The notes beneath the pieces are model-generated. The model was not told the DNA's origin, searched no databases, and was given only the letters and a program-made list of their open reading frames with translations. Below are positions 20,837-32,627 of a stretch of DNA of 64,000 nt, in pieces (the stretch's first letter is position 1; every line of letters starts with the position of its first letter). A program made the position numbers and the translations under genes. Source of the DNA: Venturia oleaginea (Eukaryota; Ascomycota; Dothideomycetes; Venturiales; Venturiaceae); assembly GCA_013176395.1 (NCBI GenBank), contig JABMLP010000020.1, positions 248,001-312,000 of the forward strand, read 5' to 3'.

Positions 20837-21405
20837 CTACCAACTGGCTTTCTTAACACCCGGAATCTTCCCTTGCAGCGCATTCATCCTGAATTGAAAC
20901 TTCACCACATTAGCCTCTATGCTGCTCACTCCATTCTCTCCTGGTGATCTTCATCCTCGGGAATTTGGGCAGAACTCACCCTAGCCATTTTGACATCCCG
21001 GAAAACACCCTTCCCCTTTCCTCCCATTATACATCTATTCACAATCTGCGACGGCCGAGTATAACAATGCATCTGGTGTAATTTCAACTGGGCTTCGGCG
21101 CGCATGCGAGCGGGGAGGGTGGTATTCCGTATAACGTAGCGGAGGGCTTGTCTGTTCGATTGCAAGCAAGCGGATTAGCTCATATCCTAGAACGTCAAAT
21201 TCCTCTTTACTCAGGTTTCAGTAGTCTCAAGTCTCCAGCACCTCAAAGAAGACCTCGATTGCTCCAAGTGCTCAGGCAGAGGGTGAAAGAGAACATACCG
21301 CTCGGTCTCGTACTCAGCGAAAACCTTCCTCTTCGTGTGATCTCGAATCACCCATTTATTGACAAAGCAGCCTATATCAAGGCGTTTGGCTCGAAATTGT
21401 GACAT
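20837..21405 (-). CDS. mrp2: Mitochondrial small-subunit ribosomal protein uS14m
   Basis: 113-residue mitochondrial ribosomal protein of the uS14 family, part of the mitoribosomal small subunit. Three exons: 21405-21299, 21151-20980 and 20899-20837. Splicing is fixed by homology: the first junction reads ETER/QALRYVIRN, the second MAR/FQFRMNAL. Diagnostic motifs are MSQFRAKRLDIGCFVN at the start, QMHCYTRPSQIVNRCI, GGKGKGVFRDVKMAR and the terminal PGVKKASW. It has the short length usual for the family and no separate cleavable presequence is evident. Introns are 147 nt (21152-21298, GTATGT) and 80 nt (20900-20979, GTGAGT, GCTAAT branch). Identification is close to certain because the C-terminal signature is recovered exactly from the predicted splice. 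Confidence 0.95.
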
Positions 21406-22308
21406 GATGTATGGGGACTGATCAATGGCTGGCGCCGTTCATAGTGGGAGACGCGATGTTCGATGCTACTGGTCACGTGAATGGGCCCATGTTTTGGTGA
21501 TGAATTAAAAATATCTGTAGACACGGTTGGAAACCATTTGAATAGATCGAAAGGTCTAGACGTAAAAATTTATAAAAGGGAGATGTCTTAACATATTTGA
21601 AAGAAAAAGGTACACCCTGTAGACATGAACGAATTCGTTCTCTATTGAAACCGGGAGATAAATATTCTTTCATAGTATCAAAGGATAGACCTTTACAATC
21701 CACGTATTGGGACTTTAAATGTGACTCGCGAGGGAAAAAATGTTTTAGACCTGAGTTGACGCATCAAGTGAGGTTGGGAGCTGTTCATGCGTTTGCTCAG
21801 TAATACGGCCTCTCTTCATCGCTTTTCCAGCAATCCATAACATGCGGCCCCGAAAATTTCCAAAAATTCACTCAGATCAACGTCACGAAACCGTACATAA
21901 TATACTCGTCGACGAAGATAAACGCTCAATTCTGTCTTTCATACGCCAACTGAACTGTCCCACATGCATTCTACCAAAGATATCGCAAAAAACGCGTCTC
22001 CATCTGAATCATCATCATTATTCCCATAGCCACCAAATCCTCCAGGCAAAGTTGACCGGAATTCAGGTCATGCCCCATGCAAGTCGCCCAAAAATGATCA
22101 GTAGACGTCAGAGACGAACCCACCCAGAACGCCATCCATAGTGCCCGAAAAGATCAAACCCCCAAAAAAATTGCGCAACATTATTGATTATAGTAGGAGT
22201 ATATACCGAGAGAACTGCCAGTGTATCGTAGGTGAGGGAACTCGTATATCGCGCCGAGTAAGGGTATGAGTGAAGCGAGTATTTGTGTGAAAGTGGTGAG
22301 GAAGTCGT
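21406..22308. other. Intergenic, AT-rich, no supported gene
   Basis: The stretch 21540-21800 is AT-rich and contains a 68-codon plus-strand frame reading KYSFIVSKDRPLQ, which I cannot assign. No splice partners or family match. The left side holds the promoter of the uS14m gene and the right side the 3' UTR of the DUF2406 gene. Confidence 0.45.
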
Positions 22309-24207
22309 TTAACCACCCTTGCTGAATGTGCGGCGGAGCCAGCTCTTGCTCTTTTCATGCTTAGGTCTTCCGCCAACTGGTCCACCAGATTGATAGGCCT
22401 CGGCAGTCCCAGAGGATGCTACAAGAGGAATTACTTGACGCGGTGGCACGACTGTCTTAGCTGGAACGGGAGGACCGTTGAAACCTGGGTGATTTTCGTT
22501 ACTGTATCCATTGCCTTGATTGTAGGTGTAATAACCTTCTTCCGCGATAGGCTGACGGGGTCCGGCACCAACTGAGTATCCGTGCTGACCGTCGCGGTTG
22601 ATTGAACTGCTTTCACTGCTCGGGTCTGTGGATTGCTGCCACTGATCACTAGCACTTCCATTAGAACCTCCTGTGTTTACGGTCGCGCTGGATTGGCCGT
22701 AATATGGACTGGGGTAGACTCCTTGGCCATTGTTATACCTGTTGATAGCAGACTCCGATTGTTGGCGATTGTTGGGTCTAGGACGTTGGCCATAGCCGTT
22801 CACGTTTCCATAGCCGTTCGCATTTCCGTAGCCGTTTCCGTTATCGTAGTAGCTGTTGCGATCACCGCGTTGGTTGTAGTAACCGCCAGCTTGGGAACCG
22901 CCAACGTGAGAAAATCGTGAGCCTGCGCCGACTTGATCGGGACCGTTGCCTAATAGCGGACAACTTAGCAAGCATACTAAAAAGTACATGAGACGACAAA
23001 AGACAGAACAGGATGACAGGCGCAGCTAAAAGTAGTTCAGCAACCCGAGTGGTTCGGTTTGGCGGCAGGCAGTAGCGGAGCGTGGAGCGAGGGGCAAGAG
23101 CAGCCATGTAAGCGGATTAACAGGAAGGCGGAGATCTTCTCATTCCACGATAGGGCAGGTATCCTCCAGGGATTGTCAGTGTTGCTAATGATTCCAGAGA
23201 CGCCAGTATGGTATGCTACAGTCAATTTCCCAGAGTCGTCGCCAACTATCTTCTCGCCAATTAACGTTTTGCCAGCATCGAAATCGCCAAAAGAAATCTG
23301 CTTAGCGTCCATCTCAGTATCTCCACGTCGGACACCAGTAGCTTGGCTGTCGACCTTGCTAGCTTTGAAGACGCGTTGTATGTTGCCAGATTTCGACTGC
23401 ACGGCTTTGGGTCTTTCTGATTGTTGTCCTAGTGGTCTGCAGCTTCGCATCCTATGGGCTTGTGTCTTCCGCGCTAGTAACCGTCGGCCGTAGAGATAGG
23501 GACGACAAAGCATGGCTCCTGTGGTAGGGCAAATTGCAAGAGAAGTGAAAGGCGTCGCAACGTCAAACATACCCCAATATGCCGATGATCGGCGAGAACT
23601 GAAGTCATATCCTTCGGGTGCAGAGTCTGTACCAAAGGTTAGCACTGTGTCCACAATAACCTGTTTGACAAGTCGCACCATTACGCATCATGGATTCTGG
23701 TCGTTCACCTCTTGACCTCTTCCACTCATTATCAATGGCTGCTTCGAATGATCGGATGGTAGCGAGAGGGCGTTCACCGCGGTGACGAGTAGGATTGGAG
23801 AAATCGGGATCGGCTGCAAATTTTGTGTCAGTCTGACAATTAGAAACTCGAAAGACGGTGTAAACACACTGATCAGAACACCATTCATATCTGTGTACTG
23901 GCCGCCACGAAGGGAGCCCATTGTCGACTCCGCGAGCTGTTGTTGTACTGTTGTCATGTTAGTCATTGTTTTTGCCGACCTCTGCCAGGATCGCCGACGT
24001 ACTGGGTTGCATCTCGGTCATTGCGGCGTTCGGGTTTGCTTTGGTTGTCTCTGAAAGATGATTCTTCTGGTCATGCGATTCGCGATGCTTCAGTTCCTTT
24101 GACTTTGAAGAGCGGTCACTGTGTGCGCTGGTCACTGAGAAGCCGGTATTTCCTCTTGCGCGCATCGGTCTTGGGCTCAAGCCCTGTGGCTCCATAGAAG
24201 ATTGCAT
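22309..24207 (-). CDS. DUF2406 family protein
   Basis: Fungal DUF2406 protein of 374 residues, function unknown. Five exons: 24207-23980, 23936-23870, 23813-23679, 23626-23573 and 22949-22309; phases agree at every junction. The family core is rebuilt by splicing: NPNAAMTEMQPST, STMGSLRGGQYTDMNG, VLITDPDFSNPTR, ERPLATIRSFEAAID. The rest is Gly/Asn/Tyr-rich low complexity (GYGNANGYGNVNGYGQ) ending in the typical basic KHEKSKSWLRRTFSKGG. The first intron has a weak GTCGGC donor. The fourth, 22950-23572, is 623 nt, far longer than its neighbours, and its first 535 nt continue the upstream frame without a stop (see the findings). Homologues are cytoplasmic or cell-periphery proteins by general annotation; I infer nothing firmer. 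Confidence 0.8.
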
Positions 24208-25729
24208 CTTTTGTGATTGTGGCTGGTTCGTGATCTGAGAATGGGGTCGTTCAAGATGAAAGCGGAGGCTTTCGCGTGCGGAAGCTCTAACGATGGTGAG
24301 ATTATGATAGCAGGGTTCGCGATGGGGGCCGAGCCGATGATTCCAAGCAATTGAAGCAGGTCGGTGAAGGGTGCATACGAGTAGTGAGATTCAGCGATAA
24401 AGAAAGAGATGTGTTAGAGAGGAACCAGGTTTTTAATCTTTCTGGGAGAAGTTCCCAACGTAGGCGCAGATCTGAGAGAACTCGTTGGTCCTGGTCGGAT
24501 TTCGCTGGTGGATGACGACGCAGCTAGTACAACAGCAAGCTAGCTTGAAGCAGTGATGCACGATTGGTATGGGCTATCAGTAGCCGATAGGTTGTGCAGC
24601 AATTAGAGCGGCGGAGCAATGTAGCAAGAGCCTCTAGGTGTCGGTGGTGTTGTTTGTGGAGGACTCGACGTGCTCTTCTGATGTATGGGGAATAAAGTAG
24701 AAGGCTATGCAATCATGCAATGATTCTCACGCTCGATTCGATATTGTCCAAGCTATGACACAACCTTTATTTGCTGAACAAAGCTCCGCATCTGCAGTAT
24801 AGTACACTATATACTAGTAGTACCCTATCCACTTCAAGCCCATGCACACGGATGCTACTAAATCGCTCCCGAACCGCCATCTCTAACACTGAGGTGCATG
24901 GATGTGGCGGGGGATATCCAGCCACATCCTTCACGAAAACATCGATATGCTCGACTATAGGATCATACCCTGGCCAGTCTCCTGCCACAACCATCGAGCA
25001 CGGAAGGCAGTTACCAGATCATTCTGGCTGCTGCGCGGTCGATTCATACGGCATGTCAGACACTGCTTGGCTAGCAGTAAGAGCACAGCAATAATCATGC
25101 ACCGAGCGTCCGTTGCAGAGACACAGGCATTCTGCTGCGTTTCAAATGCTACAGATTTCGTTCTCTTTCCGACGATCGCCGGCGTGGCCTCCCAGCTTCA
25201 TTGTCACTCCGCAGGGCTATGCTGATTTGTCTCGTTTCATGATAACATCTCTGCTCCGGAGCATCCTCAGCTGCTCGGACCCTACCCAGCTCCGCTCCTC
25301 CATGCTGAGAATAGCACCGGCGTCAAGGCTTGATCCTTGTATATTGCACAACAAACTTCTACGGAGTAACTCCAGAACTGCGTACTGTTATTCTCTCGAT
25401 GACGTGCTGCAGAAACTCCGATCCTCTTTTGCTACTAATTCTACGATGATGAATGCGCCCGCCCCGCACAGGTCGTTACTTTGATTGAAACTTCGTCGAA
25501 AAGTCTCCATCAAAGATCCAAAGACGGTAATGTGGCGCTGGCCAGGCAGGATCCACAGCCGACGCATCTTGCGGGACGCCACGTGAAAACTCCATCAGTC
25601 TCGCGTGGAGTGGCTGGTAGAATCTTTAGTCTTCGAGCAAACCGTCTCGGGATTCCGAATTCTGATCAACAATGGAGACATTCTCTTGCGACTGACGTGC
25701 TTTGAAATCTAGGCAGAGTATCCAGATAC
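24208..25729. other. Intergenic, no supported gene
   Basis: 1.5 kb between the DUF2406 promoter and the 3' end of the SDR gene. A 9-bp perfect hairpin stem (GGATGTGGC/GCCACATCC, 24900-24931) is the only structure noticed. Reading frames are short and unassignable. Confidence 0.5.
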
Positions 25730-26947
25730 TCAAGAATTTTTCTGCGCCGAAAAGTTCAACATAGCGTTATCCATCTCACTGAAAGCCCTTCCAATCGTCC
25801 AGATCCCACTCGGCAATGCTGCCAGTAGCGGTGCCCATCTCGAATATAGCGGAAGTGCTACCTCTCCGCTCCACCCAGAGTCAACTATGTCCACGATCTC
25901 CTTCGCAAGCTGAACTGGTTCAACGACCGGAGCGAGGAACGTCGAAGGTGTTTTCAATCCACCGAACATGGATGTCCTTAGTTGCCCGGGAGTCACCAGC
26001 ACCGTCTTGATGTTGTCTGCACCTTGGTGAGCTGAACAGCTGAGTTCGGCTTTCAACGAAGCATGAAAGGCAACCAGACCGGCCTTGGCTGCGGTGTAGT
26101 CCGCTGGGATTCGGATCAGTATTAATGTCAGCGGAGGCGGCGGAAAACATACATAAGTTTGCGCATCCCAAGTACCCGAGAACGCTCGCAATGGTGACGA
26201 TTGTACCTCGCTCTGCTTCCAACATGCCAGGTAGGAACGTCTGCACTGTATGGTAATGCGAGAATAGATTGACTCGGAAGTTCTTCTCCACTTCCTCGGT
26301 GCTCAGATCAAGTAACGATTTGCCATTCACGATTGCAGCGTTGTTGACCAAGATCGTCGGGACTCCAAGCTTTTCACCGTCAGTATAGAACAAGGGTCTG
26401 TGATCTTTAATCGCAAGGGTAAGGCTGATCTACGTACGTCCTGTCTGACTTTCGTGGCGGCAGCTTCAACCTGTTTCCGGTCTCCAATATCACATCTGTA
26501 GAAATGAAGTCCCTTCATGTCATCGTTCATTCCCTTTACCACATCGAAAACAGCAACATTTGCACCACGCATGGCATAGAAGTCGGCAATCAATCGTCCA
26601 AGTCCGTTCGAGCCGCCTGTGATCACAATGACCTCTTCATCCAAATCGACCTCTCTGGGCAGTCCAAATGCAATGCGTTTGTTGAAGACGGACAAGATCC
26701 ACCAAAATGTCAACAAACTTGCATATGCGATCGAAACTTGCATTGAAATGTTCGAGTACGGGACTGTGACGGCTCGCAATGACATTGGGATCATGAAGGC
26801 TACAAAGGGGTGAAGAACGGTTTTAAGCGCTGCGCTGTATAGCACATCGATCGTTAGGAGGGACTGCCATGATCGTTCATTCGACGATTTCGTAGCCTGT
26901 ATGACATGAACTTTTTGCAGCTGGGCAGTCGATTTTTCTGATGCCAT
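25730..26947 (-). CDS. Membrane-anchored short-chain dehydrogenase/reductase
   Basis: 366-residue SDR resembling retinol-dehydrogenase/DHRS-type enzymes (NAD(P)-dependent oxidation or reduction of a hydroxyl or keto group; substrate not predictable). Exons 26947-26438, 26369-26153 and 26103-25730; introns of 68 and 49 nt. N-terminal hydrophobic segments (about 39-60 and 70-88, e.g. IAYASLLTFWWILSVF) suggest anchoring to ER or lipid droplets. Then come the cofactor motif TGGSNGLG (110-117), NNAA, a Ser in IASVLGYLG, and the catalytic YTAAK (Tyr about 245, Lys about 249), rebuilt exactly across the last intron as CANLSDYTAAK. Start at MASEKSTAQ is the first ATG in the frame. It shares a 380-bp promoter region with the divergent Sds3-like gene. 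Confidence 0.9.
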
Positions 26948-27327
26948 GTTTGGAAGATGGAGGAGTTGAGAGGGAGGAAGAAGAGGGCATGATCGGCACT
27001 TACTACGTAGTAATTCAAGTTCGAGATCAGCCTCTCGATCACGGGACTTGAGGCCGAGAACGGGGTCCAATTAGGGTCTTTAGAAACAGAGCTGAGAAAG
27101 GCGTAGGCACTCTTGGTTGAACGCAATGCATCGCCAGTTTGCACTGAAGAACCCGTTCACTGCTTGTCCGCTCTTGTCGTTCCGATTCCCACCCGTCCAC
27201 AGTTTCTAGATACATCGACTTTTACTACAAACAAACTGCAACCGAGCGGCCAAACACTCTCCGCCAGCTCTCTTCCGTTTTGCGCCAGCTTCACATCAAA
27301 CGCCAGACAAAATCTGTTGAACACATA
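26948..27327. promoter_or_regulatory. Bidirectional promoter region, SDR and Sds3-like genes
   Basis: 380 bp separate two divergently oriented start codons, so both promoters must lie here. No specific motif is claimed. Confidence 0.5.
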
Positions 27328-29047
27328 ATGGCACGAGATCGAAGTGTGTCGCCTGGAGAGCTTATACCGATACACATCGGGGCGTCTCCTCCACCTCTCC
27401 CACAATCGAAAAGAGACAAAAGACGCACGATGCTCACGGACAAGCTCAACGACATGATTGCCTCATTTGGCACCAACCTCAGACCTCACTACGAAGCGCA
27501 GGCGAATGCGATCAATATCGACATCAACCTGATTCACCATGCCGATCCGTACAAGAACAAACCTTTGGAAGATGATCCGGACGAAATTGCAAAGCTCATC
27601 AGCAGCACCACCGGCGGCAAGGTCCCTTCTGAGGCCGTCGCCGAACAGGACTTTCACGCTGGAGCTGGTAAGATGTATACAGAATTTGTCCACGAAGTCA
27701 ACAATGCGATGGAGGAACGGGATGTGAATCTCACACTTTTACATGTTTGTCCTACCGATGCATCCGCAAATTTGAGTAGATGCTAACGGATTTTAGAATA
27801 AACACCAAACCAGCATCAATGAGATTGAGCAAAGATATCAATTCCATATCCGATTGGCCCACGAAGAAAACAGACTCCTCGCAAACAGCATTCGCGAACG
27901 CTTGCAATCACAACTCACTCGCAGAAAAGAAAGATTACTTAGAGAGAAAGACATGCTAGATATCGGCGACAGCAACGCCCTGCTCCTACATCCAAACCAA
28001 TTCGGCATAACAAACCCCTCAAGTCCAGGTGGCACAGGCAAGCGGTATACGCGAGGTACAGGTAGACGAGGAGCAGATCATGATGATCCAGCTTCGATTG
28101 TGCAAGAGAAGTCAAGAAAACGACAGAGGCTGTTTGAGGAGGTGGAGGATTTATCTCCTGCTCCTGGACCCTCGCGAAATGTGGACGTTGGAAGCGGCTC
28201 ACCTTTTCGAAATGCAAAGGCAAAAACGGCATGGCATCAGCAGGAAGCACCAGCGTACTCGATCGATCGATTGTTCACCGAGAAAGAGCTGGCTATGACG
28301 ATGAATAATGCAGGAATGGCCGCGCAACACTTTTTGCTTAAGCAGCACGCGCAGTCACAGGGACACACAAATGGCAACGGAGCAAATGGCAATCACATGG
28401 AGGCCGATGAATCCGGGGCGTCTGGTGTGCTACCTACAGGCGATGTGGACATGGAAGACGACGGCATGCTTGATGCTCCGAGCATGGAGCGCATGGCTAG
28501 CCAAACACATCATGCTACCCGTGGGACAACGAGAGCGCTGGCTGGGTTGGCAGCGGTCGCTTCTGGCGAGATACCCTCTTCCCTGGGCAACATCATGCCA
28601 ACCTTCATACCGGCAATCATAGGCTCCAAAGCCAACAGTGCGCCAGTCCAAGTGGTTGGGCTTACTGCTTCCGAAATCGAGCATGATCTTAACATCATGC
28701 TCAGAGACACGAACGGCGAGGATGACTTCAACGACAAACTCCTCGAGCGCGCCATTGCACCCCAATCGACTGCTGAATACCAATACCAACCTCCCTCGGT
28801 GAACGCGGACAGTTTCGATCATGGCGGACCTTCCCTGATGCCCAATCTTGCGAACAGCTTTCCTGGTGTGTCGATGAGTAGGCAGAGCAGTCAGGCGGGG
28901 TTCAGTGAGGCTCCGGCTATGAGCCGAACAAACAGCGCGAGAGGAGGTTTGTCCATGGCGCGGACGGCAAGTCAGCAGGGCCCAACTGTTGGTCAAATTC
29001 CTGGGAGTACGGAAAATGTGGGAAAGGCGCGCAGGAGACTGGTGTGA
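27328..29047 (+). CDS. Sds3-like histone deacetylase complex subunit (putative)
   Basis: 555-residue nuclear-type protein. Exons 27328-27744 and 27797-29047; intron GTTTGT...TTTTAG with GCTAAC branch, phase 0. N-terminal PPPLPQSKRDKRRTMLTDKL, a long helical/coiled-coil middle (about 45-205) with ADPYKNKPLEDDPDEIAKLI, then ALLLHPNQFGITNPSSPGG, a basic GKRYTRGTGRR segment, and further on YSIDRLFTEKELAMTMN. I recall this arrangement from ascomycete proteins annotated as Sds3-type subunits of the Rpd3/Sin3 histone deacetylase complex; that label is from memory of family annotation and could be wrong in detail. The gene is clearly conserved and intact. C-terminal 150 residues are Ser/Met-rich and disordered. 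Confidence 0.6.
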
Positions 29048-29410
29048 TATAACCGCCCACTTCGAGCCTCTTGAGTATGAGTTTTGAGTGGATTTTGGGC
29101 CTTTGATACGAAGGCGGAGTTGAAGATACCATGAATGTAACGAATAGCTGGCTTGGGACTGATAATATTTCGAACGAGTTTCCATCATCGAGCAAGATTT
29201 GGCAATTCCAGCTGCATATAATACCAATTGTCACTGCCCTCATTATGTTCATGAAGTCTTGATACGCGTGGATGAAATTCGAGTCCAAAACGACACGCGA
29301 AATGCGTACATAAGCACGTGCAACTCAACTAGACTCCGATGCGCTTGGAACTTACAAGTTGCCAGCAACCGACCAGCACCACCCCCACAATTCCAAACCA
29401 TATACTCACG
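29048..29410. other. Short intergenic spacer
   Basis: Between two same-strand genes; holds the 3' UTR of the Sds3-like gene and the promoter of the Snu23 gene. Nothing else noted. Confidence 0.5.
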
Positions 29411-30046
29411 ATGGCCGATCGCAAGAAAGAGACCGCCGGCTCGGGTGACACCGATTTCCGCAAAACCTGGGACCGCGCCGAATACGCAGCCAAAGCCGCT
29501 GACCACGAAAGCAAGCAAAAAGAAGAATCGAAAGCCCGTTACGAAGCCAAACTTGCTGGAAAGAAATACCACCGCCGAGCCTCCACACCTCCTGATGCAC
29601 ACGATACAGCTGCTCGTTCCTCGCGCCTCAATGTCGGCGACCAAGTTGGAAAGACAATGTTGGTGCCTGCGGGCGCCGTACTGGGAAAAAGAGGACGGGG
29701 GGCGGGTTTCTACTGCGAAGACTGCGACTTGACGTTCAAGGACAATTTGCAAATGGTTGATCATTTGAATTCAAAGCAGCATTTGATGGCTACTGGGGAG
29801 ACCGGGGAGGTCAAGATCGCGACGAAGATGGAGGTTAGGAATCGGCTTTTGTTTTTGAAGAGGCGGAAGGAAGAGGAGAAAGCGGCGATGAATGTTGATC
29901 TTGAGGCTAGACTTGATACTGCGAGGGAGAGGGAGGAGAAGGAACGGGAGGAGAGGCGGCAGAAGAGGAATGAGAAAAGAAGAAAGACGAAAGGGGGTGT
30001 TGGGATTAAGCAGGAGATTGTCGAGGGGGATGGGATCATTCGGTGA
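29411..30046 (+). CDS. snu23: Snu23/ZMAT2-like U4/U6.U5 tri-snRNP zinc-finger protein
   Basis: Intronless, 211 residues. Component of the spliceosomal U4/U6.U5 tri-snRNP (pre-B/B complex) by homology to yeast Snu23 and human ZMAT2. Seen: the N-terminal DTDFRKTWDRAEYAAKA motif, a U1-type C2H2 finger (about 100-125) FYCEDCDLTFKDNLQMVDHL followed by NSKQH, the conserved VRNRLLFLKRRKEEEK helix, and a highly charged Glu/Arg/Lys coiled coil to the end. Length is normal for the family. The ATG (MADRKKE) is preceded by no better in-frame ATG. Confidence 0.93.
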   Translation: MADRKKETAGSGDTDFRKTWDRAEYAAKAADHESKQKEESKARYEAKLAGKKYHRRASTPPDAHDTAARSSRLNVGDQVGKTMLVPAGAVLGKRGRGAGFYCEDCDLTFKDNLQMVDHLNSKQHLMATGETGEVKIATKMEVRNRLLFLKRRKEEEKAAMNVDLEARLDTAREREEKEREERRQKRNEKRRKTKGGVGIKQEIVEGDGIIR

Positions 30047-31149
30047 AAAAGCATTCGATCAGCGGGCTATTTTACGACAGGATAGGCACTTGACTTCCGA
30101 CTTAAGACCTAGAACTCAGGCGCTGCAGCATAGGGTACGAGTAGATTTGGATAAAAGTGATCCTGGACCTCATTATGGTATGCTCAGCTTGCCCATCTCA
30201 TTGTCTCTCTGCTAACATTTCTCTGATCAAACGTGATGTGCGGATGGTCGTCCAAACGCCGAGACTCAGGCTGGGCTTGATACGGTGAGCTGTTCTAAGC
30301 ACTCCCTTTTACGGCGCAACCCAAAGACCCAGCGATATTGCTGTCACACTTCATGACAGTGGGCGTGGAGCTTTGGGTAAGGTGACGGGCACCACAATGA
30401 TCCGAGAGCCTGATATAGTGGGCGTGGATTCTTGACTATTTCAGCGTTGTCCGACGCTCGCAACCCTGTGCTAGAGAAGCAGTTGGTGGGGCGTATTCTC
30501 GTGCGGATTAGGTTTATTCTACAAGGTTCTTAGCTCTTTCAGACCAGGAAATAGAGCAGACTATTTTTATATCAGACCTTTCACTATGTTCTAAATTCAA
30601 TTTACGCCTAGGCATAAAGGAACATCTCTTGCGCTTTGAGATGAATCCCGTGTTCCGGTGACCAGCCTTGGGCTGAATTGTTCGATCACATATTCGCGTA
30701 TCCGGGAATGATGCCTTGGAAGCCTCTCCGCAACTGTAACATCCTGGGCTCTTTACTTGGAGGTGGGTATGATTTCAGAATTGATCGGTGTCGATGTCAA
30801 GCGATGACAAATTCATGTCTCCATAGCCATGCTGACGGTTCAGTCCGCTTGTACACATGAAACGATGAGGGCCGCTTTGGCAAGTTGCAGGGAAAATAAT
30901 GCTCTGCATTTGTGTAGTCTTCCCGGGTAAGTACAACCACACAAAGCCTAAGTCGAACGGTGTTGGCACCAAAACAACGAACAGCCACAGAAGGAACCTG
31001 AGGCTGGATAGCTGGCGACGAGATGTACGAGCTTCCTCGAGGCAGTACTGACGAGTAGCCTTACAAGTGCCTAGGAAGCTGTCTTGAGATCTCATCACCA
31101 CGGCTTTTTATTCACGTCTTGCTACCACAATTCCCACAATTTGTCCAAA
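30047..31149. other. Intergenic, no supported gene
   Basis: Contains two copies of a short AGTGGGCGTGGA motif (about 30359 and 30418). A minus-strand frame at 30775-31095 has a hydrophobic stretch but no further support. Otherwise nothing. Confidence 0.45.
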
Positions 31150-31436
31150 ATGCGCATCTTCACTTTTCTCGCCTCCCTTGCAGTGCCCGCTGTGCGGGCA
31201 AAAGACTGTTCATACCTCGAAATCTTTTACCGCGTAGTCAGCAGAAGTATGTACAATCTTGCGAAGACTAAAAGGTCAAGGAGGGATGCCGGGTGCAACT
31301 AATTTCATTTTTAGAACTTCATGGGAACGCGGTACTAACATGCTCACGGAGCGTTAAGACGTACAAAAATGAAGATCCCACTTCGAAAAGGAGACTATTT
31401 AGAGGCCATGGAGTCAGTTTCCTTGCAATATGTTGA
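31150..31436 (+). CDS. Candidate small secreted protein
   Basis: Two short exons, 31150-31246 and 31315-31436, encode 72 residues. The N terminus MRIFTFLASLAVPAVRA is a good signal peptide with a plausible cleavage after VRA. The intron (31247-31314, 68 nt) has a strong GTATGT donor, an AACTAAT branch and a TTTTTAG acceptor, and removal keeps an open frame of 40 more codons. The mature peptide (about 55 residues) has three cysteines and is Lys/Arg-rich. I recognise no family. Such size, signal peptide and intron fit the small secreted proteins common in fungi, but a chance combination or a decayed gene cannot be excluded. It lies alone, divergent from nothing obvious, 1.2 kb upstream of TOP2. 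Confidence 0.45.
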
Positions 31437-32627
31437 GCACCGAACTACTGTTTGAAAACCGAGCCTCCCAATTCGTGACTGGTATAGATAAATTCCTGGC
31501 GATCTAAGCTTTCGAAATTGGCAGACGTTCTGGAATGTCGATCTTGGTTTAAAAATGCCTGGTTCAATTTGACTTTTGATTGGGGAGACAGGCAAGGGAA
31601 TAATCGATGTGACAACCAAGTACCAAGGCTAATGTTAGGAAAAAAAGCACTCGATATAACATTAAGAGTCTACCACGAATAACATAGGTTATATTTCATG
31701 TACAGCCTTGCTTCAATGCTTATGTTGAACAAAGGTGTGAGCAGCGCTCCCTCTTACCGGAACCCCAGTTGAAAGCTATCTGATACACAGGACACGAGGC
31801 TTCATTAGTCTGTTTCATTCGCAAGGAATGAATTCGAGGTCTAGGTTGTTACACAAACTGTAGAATGAGTGCTCTGAACGAGTTGTCTCGGCATATCTTC
31901 AATTCCCGATTGAGTTGTGCCTTCTTGAGACAAACAGCGGCCGAATGGCTAAGTATTCCAAGCCTTCTCACAGCATTGTAGGTCTTTTTCCGAGAATTGT
32001 ACGGGGTAGCCAATTTTTGTCATTGCCGATCATTTGGCAATCTCGTTCACAAGGCTCGCCACGCATTGCATATCAGCCTCGAGAGCCATCTTTGGATATT
32101 GAGATAAATTTAAACTGTGAGTCACCCATGAAAATCATCTTTAATCTCGTCAAAAAGGTTTCGTTATGATCAAAAGCGGTCACCTTCCCGTTGGGCCATG
32201 AATTCGCTTTCGCCTCTTCCGAGAATTGAAGCTACGTCTTTAACCTTACTTGATATTCAATATTGCTAGATTTCGGAAAATACTGAACAGTTGCTCTTCC
32301 AGAAGTTTATCGATATGCATCTCGAATGAAGCACCTTTTAAATCCAAAGGCATGATGAGGCTCGCGCACAGCCTTGCCAGCACGTGCGGTACACCCTGGA
32401 GCCTGTTAGTGGCGCCGAAGCGCCGACTAATTAGAGGACAGGAGACGCGCGAAAACACCAAAACAAACAGATCCTGGAAAGGACAACACAATAACAATAA
32501 CAACACCACCACCATTCGCGCCTTTTCGTCACCTCAATTTTTCGTTATGAACGCTCTTTACTAAATTTCTGATCTGACAACCCCTTAAATCACTGTCAAC
32601 CGCCACTATAACCTCGTTTACCCTAAA
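31437..32627. other. Intergenic upstream of TOP2
   Basis: Presumed promoter and leader of the topoisomerase gene. The last 200 bp are A/C-rich with an AACAACAATAAC-like run near 32490. No gene seen. Confidence 0.5.

Noticed and set aside
23059..23493. 144-codon plus-strand frame opposite the long DUF2406 intron
   Set aside because: Antisense to an open minus-strand frame, no recognisable product; treated as a shadow.
24900..24931. 9-bp perfect hairpin (GGATGTGGC/GCCACATCC)
   Set aside because: Short stem with no terminator, riboswitch or tRNA context; expected by chance at this window size.
30775..31101. Minus-strand frame with a hydrophobic stretch (FLLWLFVVLVPTPF) next to the candidate secreted protein
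   Set aside because: No signal peptide placement, no splice support and no family; likely chance in AT-rich intergenic DNA.
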